From Hormiphora californensis (lineage: Eukaryota; Ctenophora; Tentaculata; Cydippida; Pleurobrachiidae), in NCBI GenBank assembly GCA_020137815.1, contig CM035360.1:191001-255000 (forward strand): 64,000 nt of DNA, written 5' to 3'. The notes under the pieces were generated by a model. It searched no databases. It was not told where the DNA came from and worked only from the letters and a program-made list of their open reading frames with translations. The position numbers were made by a program, and so were the translations under genes. This document shows positions 24,911 through 35,294 of this stretch, one piece after another. How positions within the stretch are numbered: the stretch's first letter is position 1; every line of letters starts with the position of its first letter.

Positions 24911-26012
24911 TTGTACTTGGCAAACTGGCAGTAGTGCTGTCCTTCCTCCAGATACCCCTAACATGCAGGACCATGTCCCGTAGAGCTCCCCTCAGTGCCT
25001 GGTTCATCGCTATATTAGCTCCAGGAGAAGCTGCTGTCGCCAGGAACATCCCAGAGTATACAAGATCGAGGGGTATTGTGGTGGTGGTCCGGCTCCATAA
25101 CGTGTCTGGTGTGGTGACAAGGACTACCCAAGGACCTGTAGACAGGACAAAGAGACCCAGGGACACGAGGATGGACCACGGAACTCTGTGTTTCTCACGT
25201 GTTGCCATGGTTACCATGGCTGGTCGGTTTCCAACTTGTGGTCGGCAGGTGAACAGTGCTTTCTGGAGGGTTGGCAGTCTCATGGAGTTCTGGACACGTA
25301 CCACTGTCCTGTATATTGTGGCATAGAGAGCTGCTGTGAGAAGGATAGGAAGTCCCAGACCAACTCCCATCGCCAGGGCATGGAATGTGATACAGTCAGG
25401 ACCGGTTACTGCGTAGTGACAATACACCCCACCCTCCACCTCTAGTCCACAGAATCCCAGGAGCGGGGGAACGGACAGGGACACACTCAACACACCTATC
25501 AACACAGTGGCTGCCCTCTGGTTGCCCGGTCTCAGGTGTATCCTGAAGTGGAGGGGCCGCTGAATGAACACAAACCTAACCACCGTCATCAGCAGAATGG
25601 AGTAAGCGGTCAGGATCAGGGCACCTAGTTCTCCCGTGGCTCTAATCTCACACAACATCAGTGAGGCGAGACCTCCCCGGGCCACGAGGACCACATCCAC
25701 TATGATGGCCAGGACCAGGAGGAGCTGACAGACCGCGTACACCTGGATAGAGCTGTATACTCTCTGACAGCCCCTGAGGTAGGAGGAGATGAGGAGGATA
25801 AGGAGGATCGATGTTGCTATGGTAACCAGGAGAGAGGGAACAAACACAACCCGGGTCAAGTAGAACTCTCCATGGTGATCTGCAGCTGGGTTGTTATTGT
25901 TGTGATCAGGCTGCTGCTGCTGGGTGAAGGAGAGGAGGACGTTCAGGATGATATCTCCAGGAGGAGGTTTCCCCGAGGAGGGCTCGCTGTCAAAAGTCAC
26001 ACCGGATGCCAT
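24870..26012 (-). CDS. rhodopsin-like (class A) GPCR, single exon
   Basis: 380 residues. A glutamine/asparagine-rich N-terminus (residues about 30-45) is followed by seven hydrophobic segments: about 57-80, 90-112, 125-150, 170-190, 208-232, 275-300 and 312-335. Cysteines in the TM3 start (LMLCEIRATG) and second extracellular loop (GVYCHY) fit the conserved disulfide. The DRY position reads VVRFVF, the TM6 CWxP region LSTGPW, and the TM7 NPxxY region SPGANIAMN, so this is a divergent receptor with no assignable ligand. The tail ends in TTKSSI, resembling a class I PDZ ligand (S-x-hydrophobic). A MITE insertion with 41-bp duplication lies exactly at this tail; the distal copy would end TTKSSV. 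Intronless. Confidence 0.82.
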   Translation of the reverse strand: MASGVTFDSEPSSGKPPPGDIILNVLLSFTQQQQPDHNNNNPAADHHGEFYLTRVVFVPSLLVTIATSILLILLISSYLRGCQRVYSSIQVYAVCQLLLVLAIIVDVVLVARGGLASLMLCEIRATGELGALILTAYSILLMTVVRFVFIQRPLHFRIHLRPGNQRAATVLIGVLSVSLSVPPLLGFCGLEVEGGVYCHYAVTGPDCITFHALAMGVGLGLPILLTAALYATIYRTVVRVQNSMRLPTLQKALFTCRPQVGNRPAMVTMATREKHRVPWSILVSLGLFVLSTGPWVVLVTTPDTLWSRTTTTIPLDLVYSGMFLATAASPGANIAMNQALRGALRDMVLHVRGIWRKDSTTASLPSTNSGGSAATTKSSI

Positions 26013-26945
26013 AATATATCCTAAAATATAATATTGGACGCTGGTTTTGTTGTGTGGCTCACACTACTCTGCGAGGGTTCGGTAGATCAACTTTGTTTGG
26101 TGCTAATTTTTCGTCCGAAGACAGTACGAACAGTTCATGCTTGGGCAGCTAAAACAGCTAAACATCTAAACTGCAAGAAAAGCTAGGCCACAGCAGCTGA
26201 GATCGATCAGTGATGCACTGTTTACCGAGTTGCAGTTTCCTATTAATCAGTCACTGTATATCACGTCAGATATCAGATATATTATACACGTGTCACCCTA
26301 AACAACCTACTATTTCTGATGGTGACATGCACTGTGACACAATATCCCTGACAGGCACTGTGACACATGTGTGCATTGTGACACAATATATGACGGCCTT
26401 TACTGCAGGAGATTACACGTGAGTGAGTGAGGTTACTGTACGATATCTTCATCACCGTATTTTCATTTTGTCCCTGTTGACCCAGCCGGAAGGAGATACC
26501 ATCTCTACAAACTATTATCATGCGGCTCATAAACAATTATCCGATACTTATCCTGTGTAACCAAGAGTAATATTGTGTTACATATATTGAGTGCTGACCC
26601 CAGAGACTAAAGCACGACTCTAGATCACGGGTAAAACGTTGTATCTCTGATTGTTAGATCAGATGTGGTGATGGGCAAATTGTTATTTGTCCACTACACA
26701 GTGATCTCGTTTTACCACGTCCATTTCCGCTTTACTACCACATTGTTTGTCTAGATATAAGATCACTCGTTCACCATCATGTACAGACTAGTTCAGACTT
26801 GAGAACAACCTTATTGTGTGCCTTGATTTCGTCTTGTAACTACACTTAAACAACGTTACTATACGGACTGTTACTATACGGACTGTTTTTCTGAGTATAT
26901 CTTAATTGTTTTGATAAACCAAAGATCCTATCCTACGCTCACCCT
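26013..26945. other. intergenic region between GPCR and Ly6-like gene
   Basis: The divergent spacer between the minus-strand receptor and the plus-strand Ly6-like gene, so it probably contains both promoters. A repeated GTGACACAATAT motif occurs near 26335-26390. No exon seen. Confidence 0.5.
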
Positions 26946-27022
26946 TTAACTGTTCCCTAGGCCTAGTCTAGGCCTAGTCTAGGCCTAGGGAACAGTTAAG
27001 TTGTCTAGGCCGCCTAGACAAC
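26946..27022. other. two adjacent palindromes next to the 70-bp array
   Basis: 26946-26999 begins TTAACTGTTCCCTAGGCCTA and reads back as its own complement over 54 bp. 27000-27022 (GTTGTCTAGGC, one base, GCCTAGACAAC) is a second hairpin. The first shares GTTCCCTAGG with the start of each 70-bp unit, which begins 18 bp further on. Confidence 0.9.
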
Positions 27023-27040
27023 ATATACTAATTGTTTAGT

Positions 27041-30000
27041 GTTCCCTAGGCGACATGATGCGACTTGTAATACTTCTAGTTGGGTGTCTGGTGACTGTAA
27101 CCACTGCTCTGTTCCCTAGGCGACATGATGCGACTTGTAATACTTCTAGTTGGGTGTCTGGTGACTGTAACCACTGCTCTGTTCCCTAGGCGACATGATG
27201 CGACTTGTAATACTTCTAGTTGGGTGTCTGGTGGCTGTAACCACTGCTCTGTTCCCTAGGCGACATGATGCGACTTGTAATACTTCTAGTTGGGTGTCTG
27301 GTGACTGTAACCACTGCTCTGTTCCCTAGGCGACATGATGCGACTTGTAATACTTCTAGTTGGGTGTCTGGTGACTGTAACCACTGCTCTGTTCCCTAGG
27401 CGACATGATGCGACTTGTAATACTTCTAGTTGGGTGTCTGGTGACTGTAACCACTGCTCTGTTCCCTAGGCGACATGATGCGACTTGTAATACTTCTAGT
27501 TGGGTGTCTGGTGACTGTAACCACTGCTCTGTTCCCTAGGCGACATGATGCGACTTGTAATACTTCTAGTTGGGTGTCTGGTGACTGTAACCACTGCTCT
27601 GTTCCCTAGGCGACATGATGCGACTTGTAATACTTCTAGTTGGGTGTCTGGTGACTGTAACCACTGCTCTGTTCCCTAGGAGACATGATGCGACTTGTAA
27701 TACTTCTAGTTGGGTGTCTGGTGACTGTAACCACTGCTCTGTTCCCTAGGCGACATGATGCGACTTGTAATACTTCTAGTTGGGTGTCTGGTGACTGTAA
27801 CCACTGCTCTGTTCCCTAGGCGACATGATGCGACTTGTAATACTTCTAGTTGGGTGTCTGGTGACTGTAACCACTGCTCTGTTCCCTAGGCGACATGATG
27901 CGACTTGTAATACTTCTAGTTGGGTGTCTGGTGACTGTAACCACTGCTCTGTTCCCTAGGCGACATGATGCGACTTGTAATACTTCTAGTTGGGTGTCTG
28001 GTGACTGTAACCACTGCTCTGTTCCCTAGGCGACATGATGCGACTTGTAATACTTCTAGTTGGGTGTCTGGTGACTGTAACCACTACTCTGTTCCCTAGG
28101 CGACATGATGCGACTTGTAATACTTCTAGTTGGGTGTCTGGTGACTGTAACCACTGCTCTGTTCCCTAGGCGACATGATGCGACTTGTAATACTTCTAGT
28201 TGGGTGTCTGGTGACTGTAACCAGTGCTCTGTTCCCTAGGCGACATGATGCGACTTGTAATACTTCTAGTTGGGTGTCTGGTGACTGTAACCACTGCTCT
28301 GTTCCCTAGGCGACATGATGCGACTTGTAATACTTCTAGTTGGGTGTCTGGTGACTGTAACCACTGCTCTGTTCCCTAGGCGACATGATGCGACTTGTAA
28401 TACTTCTAGTTGGGTGTCTGGTGACTGTAACCACTGCTCTGTTCCCTAGGCGACATGATGCGACTTGTAATACTTCTAGTTGGGTGTCTGGTGACTGTAA
28501 CCACTGCTCTGTTCCCTAGGCGACATGATGCGACTTGTAATACTTCTAGTTGGGTGTCTGGTGACTGTAACCACTGCTCTGTTCCCTAGGCGACATGATG
28601 CGACTTGTAATACTTCTAGTTGGGTGTCTGGTGACTGTAACCACTGCTTTGTTCCCTATAGGCGACATGATGCGACTTGTAATACTTCTAGTTGGGTGTC
28701 TGGTGACTGTAACCACTGCTCTGTTCCCTAGGCGACATGATGCGACTTGTAATACTTCTAGTTGGGTGTCTGGTGACTGTAACCACTGCTCTGTTCCCTA
28801 GGCGACATGATGCGACTTGTAATACTTCTAGTTGGGTGTCTGGTGACTGTAACCACTGCTCTGTTCCCTAGGCGACATGATGCGACTTGTAATACTTCTA
28901 GTTGGGTGTCTGGTGACTGTAACCACTGCTCTGTTCCCTAGGCGACATGATGCGACTTGTAATACTTCTAGTTGGGTGTCTGGTGACTGTAACCACTGCT
29001 CTGTTCCCTAGGCGACATGATGCGACTTGTAATACTTCTAGTTGGGTGTCTGGTGACTGTAACCACTGCTCTGTTCCCTAGGCGACATGATGCGACTTGT
29101 AATACTTCTAGTTGGGTGTCTGGTGACTGTAACCACTGCTCTGTTCCCTAGGCGACATGATGCGACTTGTAATACTTCTAGTTGGGTGTCTGGTGACTGT
29201 AACCACTGCTCTGTTCCCTAGGCGACATGATGCGACTTGTAATACTTCTAGTTGGGTGTCTGGTGACTGTAACCACTGCTCTGTTCCCTAGGCGACATGA
29301 TGCGACTTGTAATACTTCTAGTTGGGTGTCTGGTGACTGTAACCACTGCTCTGTTCCCTAGGCGACATGATGCGACTTGTAATACTTCTAGTTGGGTGTC
29401 TGGTGACTGTAACCACTGCTCTGTTCCCTAGGCGACATGATGCGACTTGTAATACTTCTAGTTGGGTGTCTGGTGACTGTAACCACTGCTCTGTTCCCTA
29501 GGCGACATGATGCGACTTGTAATACTTCTAGTTGGGTGTCTGGTGACTGTAACCACTGCTCTGTTCCCTAGGCGACATGATGCGACTTGTAATACTTCTA
29601 GTTGGGTGTCTGGTGACTGTAACCACTGCTCTGTTCCCTAGGCGACATGATGCGACTTGTAATACTTCTAGTTGGGTGTCTGGTGACTGTAACCACTGCT
29701 CTGTTCCCTAGGCGACATGATGCGACTTGTAATACTTCTAGTTGGGTGTCTGGTGACTGTAACCACTGCTCTGTTCCCTAGGCGACATGATGCGACTTGT
29801 AATACTTCTAGTTGGGTGTCTGGTGACTGTAACCACTGCTCTGTTCCCTAGGCGACATGATGCGACTTGTAATACTTCTAGTTGGGTGTCTGGTGACTGT
29901 AACCACTGCTCTGTTCCCTAGGCGACATGATGCGACTTGTAATACTTCTAGTTGGGTGTCTGGTGACTGTAACCACTGCTCTGTTCCCTAGGCGACATGA

Positions 30001-30472
30001 TGCGACTTGTAATACTTCTAGTTGGGTGTCTGGTGACTGTAACCACTGCTCTGTTCCCTAGGCGACATGATGCGACTTGTAATACTTCTAGTTGGGTGTC
30101 TGGTGACTGTAACCACTGCTCTGTTCCCTAGGCGACATGATGCGACTTGTAATACTTCTAGTTGGGTGTCTGGTGACTGTAACCACTGCTCTGTTCCCTA
30201 GGCGACATGATGCGACTTGTAATACTTCTAGTTGGGTGTCTGGTGACTGTAACCACTGCTCTGTTCCCTAGGCGACATGATGCGACTTGTAATACTTCTA
30301 GTTGGGTGTCTGGTGACTGTAACCACTGCTCTGTTCCCTAGGCGACATGATGCGACTTGTAATACTTCTAGTTGGGTGTCTGGTGACTGTAACCACTGCT
30401 CTGTTCCCTAGGCGACATGATGCGACTTGTAATACTTCTAGTTGGGTGTCTGGTGACTGTAACCACTGCTCT
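27041..30472 (+). repeat. 70-bp tandem array, 49 copies, repeating a start codon and signal peptide
   Basis: The unit starts GTTCCCTAGGCGACATGATG and ends GTAACCACTGCTCT. 3432 bp equals 49 units plus a 2-bp insertion at about 28659. Each unit holds ATGATG and the codons for MMRLVILLVGCLVTVTTAL, the signal peptide of the adjoining gene. The last unit is the real exon 1 start. Because 70 is not a multiple of 3, reading from one unit enters a stop in a following unit, so only the last ATG reaches the mature protein. Confidence 0.95.
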
Positions 30473-33400
30473 CACCTGCAATAGATGTGTTTCCACGGCT
30501 AACAATGCTCTCGCCACAGCCATCGCCGGATACAGTAAGTCAAAAACACCTTTACCATGGTTGCCATGGGCTGGTTGCCATGGTACTCGTCAACTTCCAG
30601 ATTCAGGTAGTCATAGCTTTGAGTCAGCATTGCAAACTGGGTTCATCCTAAGGAAATGGATCATTGAGGAAATTATTAACACTTCACAGTGTATGCAATT
30701 AAAAAATGATCGGCCGACGGCCTCTGGACTTTCGAATTCGAATAAAGACCATGCAAACCACTGTGCTGCTGTTGTTTTTTGTTTATTAGAGCCCTCCCGA
30801 TGGGAAGGCAAACCAAAAGGAAGTGTTACCGGCCTCCGAAGAGAGCCAGTTGAACACTAGAACTCAGCTTACCTCAAATTAATTTGTTTAAAGTAGTGTT
30901 GAAAAGTTTGAAACTGCTGATGGAGTGCTGAGCCTGCCTCCCAACTCACACTACGCTACAAATTCGGTGCAGGTGACTCCTCCCAAAATGGAATAATTCG
31001 GCTGGAGGCTGTCACCTGACCCTCACGTGCAAACACCTTACAGCTCTTAGTGCGCGCTAACATATACACGTGAAAACCACGTGACAGTATGGGATGCTGT
31101 GATTGTAGACGCGACCCATCACGTGCAATTACCATGACCCATGCAACCACGTGGCCAAAGTGTTCTTGCACTTAAGGAAGCACGTGATATATAACATGAG
31201 ATACCCATTCGACTACTCCTCTCAGACCTATCACGTGACATTGTCACATGCTTCCTAGGCAGGAGACATTGCACAATCCCATTATTTGCCACAGTCACGT
31301 GGAAGTCACGTGCATACATGTAGGCATGCACAGAGAAGCTTTCTTGTGGACATGTGATTCACATGTGATATCCTTCAACCGTATTATTCCATATTTGGAA
31401 AGGTCACCTACACGGGACTCGTAGCGTACTGGGGGATGGGAGGCACGTCCGAAACTCCATCAGCAGTTTCAAACTTTTCAACACTACTTTAAACAAATTA
31501 ATTTGAGGTAAGCTGAGTTCTAGTGTTCAACTGGCTCTCTTCGGAGGCCGGTAACACTTCCTTTTGGTTTGCCTTCCCATCGGGAGGGCTATAATAAACG
31601 AAAAACAACAGCATGGCTTTTGAGGGCTCTAATATAAAACAATGAATATCTCGACAAAATGTCGCTAGCGGTGAACATGATACAGTCGGACCCCGATTTA
31701 ACGGCACCCTTGGGGGAAAGGGTTTTGTCCGTTAAATCGGGGTGTCCGCTAAATCGGGGTCGAATATTGTTAATTTCCGATATCGGGGGAAGATTATCCT
31801 GCCGTTAAATCGGGGTCCGACTGTACCAAGGTTTAGAAAACTTTGTTTCACGCACTGCCCTCTCCGAACTTGTTGAGTAACTCAACAACTCCGAACCGGG
31901 CCGAAGGCAGCGTGTACGACATTACAGTACTTGCAATGTAGTACTGTCAGGCCAATGCTCTGACCACAGTTCTCGCACAAGCTCCAAGAGAATAGGGTCA
32001 GGCCAATGCTCTGACCACAGTTCTCGCACACACTCCGAGAGAATAGGGTCAGGCCAATGCTCTGACCACAGTTCGCTCGCACGCTCCGAGAGAATAGGGT
32101 CAGGCCAATGCTCTGACCACAGTTCGCTCGCACACACTCCGAGAGAATAGGGTCAGGCCAATGCTCTGACCACAGTTCTCGCACAAGCTCCGAGAGAATA
32201 GGGTCAGGCCAATGCTCTGACCACAGTTCTCGCACACACTCCGAGAGAATAGGGTCAGGCCAATGCTCTGACCACAGTTCTCGCACACACTCCGAGAGAA
32301 TAGGGTCAGGCCAATGCTCTGACCACAGTTCTCGCACACACTCCGAGAGAATAGGGTCAGGCCAATGCTCTGACCACAGTTCTCGCACACACTCCGAGAG
32401 AATAGGGTCAGGCCAATGCTCTGACCACAGTTCTCGCACACACTCCGAGAGAATAGGGTCAGGCCAATGCTCTGACCACAGTTCTCGCACACACTCCGAG
32501 AGAATAGGGTCAGGCCAATGCTCTGACCACAGTTCTCGCACACACTCCGAGAGAATAGGGTCAGGCCAATGCTCTGACCACAGTTCTCGCACACGCTCCG
32601 AGAGAATAGGGTCAGGCCAATGCTCTGACCACAGTTCTCGCACACGCTCCGAGAGAATAGGGTCAGGCCAATGCTCTGACCACAGTTCGCTCGCACACAC
32701 TCCGAGAGAATAGGGTCAGGCCAATGCTCTGACCACAGTTCTCGCACAAGCTCCGAGAGAATAGGGTCAGGCCAATGCTCTGACCACAGTTCTCGCACAA
32801 GCTCCGAGAGAATAGTCCAATGCTCTGACAAATGTAGTATGCCAACGACAATAATTATTTTCAGATCATGACATTTCAACGGATTGTGCTACAACTGTGA
32901 CCTGTGGAACCGGGTACAACCGGTGTTTCACTGCATCTGCCAAGTTAGTAACCATGGTAACCGGTGTTTCACTGCATCTGCCAAGTTAGTAACCATGGTA
33001 ACCGGTGTTTCACTGCATCTGCCAAGTTAGTAACCATGGTAACAACCGGTGTTTCACTGCATCTGCCAAGTTAGTAACCATGGTAACAACCGGTGTTTCA
33101 CTGCATCTGCCAAGTTAGTAACCATGGTAACAAGGGTTTTCAGAACATAAAATATCATATATGCCTTGAATAATTGTCCCCTCCCAATTTATGCAACACG
33201 GGTTACCATAGCAACATTGATTATATTCTCCTGCAGTGTTCGGTACGGGGGAGAGGACACAGAGGTAGCTATAACCAGTAAGGGATGCTCTGACTGGGAC
33301 GAGAAGTGGAGTCCCAACGGGTGGATGTGTGATGAACTGAAAAACAATCTTGCCAACACTGACAATGAGTTTTACAAGTTCATTGACTGTAAGTGATTTA

Positions 33401-33635
33401 AAGGGGTCGCCTCAGACCCCATCATCTACATAGTGTCATGGTAACTTCATATGAACTTCACCTAGTATCATGGTAATGAACTTCATATGAACTTCACATA
33501 GTATCGTGGTAATGAACTTCACACCACATAATAATATGTTGTTTCTGCTCAGGTGAGGAGACGTACAGTGGATCTGGAAGTGTTATACTATCTGTATCCC
33601 TTCTAATTGCTACCATCACTACACTCTTCTTCTAA
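30417..33635 (+). CDS. Ly6/uPAR-like GPI-anchored three-finger protein
   Basis: Four exons with matching phases: 30417-30534, 32865-32943, 33237-33388 and 33553-33635, giving 143 residues. Residues 1-19 are a signal peptide (MMRLVILLVGCLVTVTTAL). The mature chain starts TCNRC, the typical LU-domain opening, followed by DCATTVTCGTGYNRC, KGCSDWDEK, WMCDELK and DCCEE. That makes nine cysteines; the usual terminal CN is absent. The C-terminus SGSGSVILSVSLLIATITTL is a small-residue site plus hydrophobic tail, as for GPI attachment. LU proteins act at the cell surface in adhesion or as receptor modulators; the partner is unknown. Intron 1 contains a foldback element, an E-box cluster, a pogo-like MITE and a 51-bp array. 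The exon 2 donor GTTAGT is repeated five times. The start ATG is the last of 49 tandem copies. Confidence 0.82.
30768..31612. mobile_element. foldback element with 159-bp inverted arms
   Basis: Arms 30768-30926 and 31454-31612 are inverted copies of equal length with only a few differences; the inner edge reads GCTGATGGAGT. The 527-bp interior has no open frame but holds nine CACGTG sites. It lies in intron 1 of the Ly6-like gene. Non-autonomous; superfamily unknown. Confidence 0.88.
31024..31312. promoter_or_regulatory. cluster of nine CACGTG E-boxes
   Basis: CACGTG at 31024, 31067, 31078, 31120, 31148, 31181, 31232, 31296 and 31307. Chance expectation in 289 bp is below 0.1. CACGTG is bound by bHLH and bHLH-zip factors (Myc/Max, USF, MITF/TFE types). 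Intronic enhancer activity is inference. Confidence 0.55.
31683..31823. mobile_element. pogo/Tigger-like MITE
   Basis: CAGTCGGACCCCGATTTAAC and its inverse at the ends, flanked by TA. The interior shares ATTGTTAATTTCC and CGATATCGGGGG with the copies at 559 and 14321 in opposite orientation. Confidence 0.87.
31946..32819. repeat. 51/54-bp tandem array in Ly6 intron 1
   Basis: About 17 units containing GGTCAGGCCAATGCTCTGAC and CTCCGAGAGAATAG. A 3-bp GCT insertion marks some units (GTTCGCTCGCAC). The minus strand is open over 272 codons (repeat core ELWSEHWPDPILSE), explained by a period divisible by 3. It ends 45 bp before the exon 2 acceptor. Confidence 0.93.
32920..33132 (+). repeat. 41/44-bp array repeating the Ly6 exon 2 donor
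   Basis: Five copies of CCGGTGTTTCACTGCATCTG followed by CCAAGTTAGTAACCATGGTAA. The first copy holds the true end of exon 2 (GCCAA/GTTAGT); each later copy repeats that junction inside the intron. Use of a later donor would meet an in-frame TAG. Confidence 0.92.
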
Positions 33636-34133
33636 ACATTGTACCCACGAGGAACGGTGTTCTGGCCCTTTAAAATGAGTTTTGACGTTTTGCGACTGTA
33701 ATATAATTTCATTTTGATGATCATTGAAACAGTATATATCCCGTGTTTTTATTGGTTTAACATTTAATTAACTCAACTTATAATTCCGTTGACATATCAA
33801 CTGACTTACAGTGCTGCTTGTAGTCGTATTACCGTAATGGAAATACAGTAAGGAGACGCGCACGTTCCATAACGTGCGGCAAAAAGTGCATGTGTTCAGC
33901 ACGTACTAGCGCCCTGATTGCATGGTCACGGTTGCGCGTCGTCTTACTGTATCTCCGTTTTCCATTACCGTTTTCCCAATACAAGCGACCGTGTAAGACT
34001 GTTGGGTTACTTTCGGTACCTACTTAAAATATATGACGTAGATGCCTGTAGATGCAGCAACGTACCTATCACATTTCACTCGATCAAATTACACAATGAG
34101 CTTTTTTGCTTCTACACGTTTCCTTTCTTTCAG

Positions 34134-35211
34134 TTGTCCCTGCTGCTGCAGGAGTGGTCCAAAACCAACACTGTCCCTGCTGCAGGAGTGGTCCAAAACC
34201 AACACTGTCCCTGCTGCAGGAGTGGTTCAAAACCAACACTGCCCCTGCTGCAGGAGTGGTTCAAAACCAACACTGTCCCTGCTGCAGGAGTGGTTCAAAA
34301 CCAACACTGTCCCTGCTGCAGGAGTGGTTCAAAACCAACACTGTCCCTGCTGCAGGAGTGGTTCAAAACCAACACTGTCCCTGCTGCAGGAGTGGTTCAA
34401 AACCAACACTGTCCCTGCTGCAGGAGTGGTTCAAAACCAACACTGTCCCTGCTGCAGGAGTGGTTCAAAACCAACACTGTCCCTGCTGCAGGAGTGGTTC
34501 AAAACCAACACTGTCCCTGCTGCAGGAGTGGTTCAAAACCAACACTGCCCCTGCTGCTGCAGGAGTAGTTCAAAACCAACACTGTCCCTGCTGCAGGAGT
34601 GGTCCAAAACCAACACTGTCCCTGCTGCAGCTGCAGGAGTGGTTCAAAACCAACACTGTCCCTGCTGCAGGAGTGGTTCAAAACCAACACTGTCCCTGCT
34701 GCAGGAGTGGTCCAAAACCAACACTGTCCCTGCTGCAGGAGTGGTTCAAAACCAACACTGTCCCTGCTGCAGGAGTGGTTCAAAACCAACACTGTCCCTG
34801 CTGCAGGAGTGGTTCAAAACCAACACTGCCCCTGCTGCTGCAGGAGTGGTTCAAAACCAACACTGTCCCTGCTGCAGGAGTGGTTCAAAACCAACACTGT
34901 CCCTGCTGCAGGAGTGGTTCAAAACCAACACTGTCCCTGCTGCAGGAGTGGTTCAAAACCAACACTGTCCCTGCTGCAGGAGTGGTTCAAAACCAACACT
35001 GTCCCTGCTGCTGCAGGAGTGGTCCAAAACCAACACTGTCCCTGCTGCAGGAGTGGTTCAAAACCAACACTGTCCCTGCTGCAGGAGTGGTTCAAAACCA
35101 ACACTGCCCCTGCTGCAGGAGTGGTTCAAAACCAACACTGCCCCTGCTGCAGGAGTGGTTCAAAACCAACACTGTCCCTGCTGCTGCAGGAGTGGTTCAA
35201 AACCAACACTG
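34134..35211 (+). repeat. 34-bp tandem array upstream of the 7TM gene
   Basis: About 31 units of CCTGCTGCAGGAGTGGTTCA plus AAACCAACACTGTC, with occasional extra CTG. Three frames are open, giving a 415-codon frame (LQEWFKTNTVPAAGVVQNQH repeated). The left edge follows CTTTCTTTCAG, a good acceptor, so the first unit may be the start of an upstream exon; each unit also has CTGCAG/G. Expressed protein is not supported. Confidence 0.9.
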
Positions 35212-35294
35212 AGTAAATTGTTGTGTTATCGCTCTCACCCTGTGAATGAGCACTATATCAATATCCGGTGTGTCCCCCTAAGGTGGTAGGTGCC

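Noticed and set aside
27041-30472. CRISPR-like array
   Set aside because: Units are contiguous with no unique spacers, and the context is animal spliced genes; the same applies to all other arrays here.
31882-32879. 272- and 259-codon minus-strand ORFs
   Set aside because: Products of the 51/54-bp array in Ly6 intron 1; they lack a plausible start context and domain.
34042-35289. 415-codon protein upstream of the 7TM gene
   Set aside because: Generated by a 34-bp array in which all three forward frames are open in turn; only its edges might be exonic.
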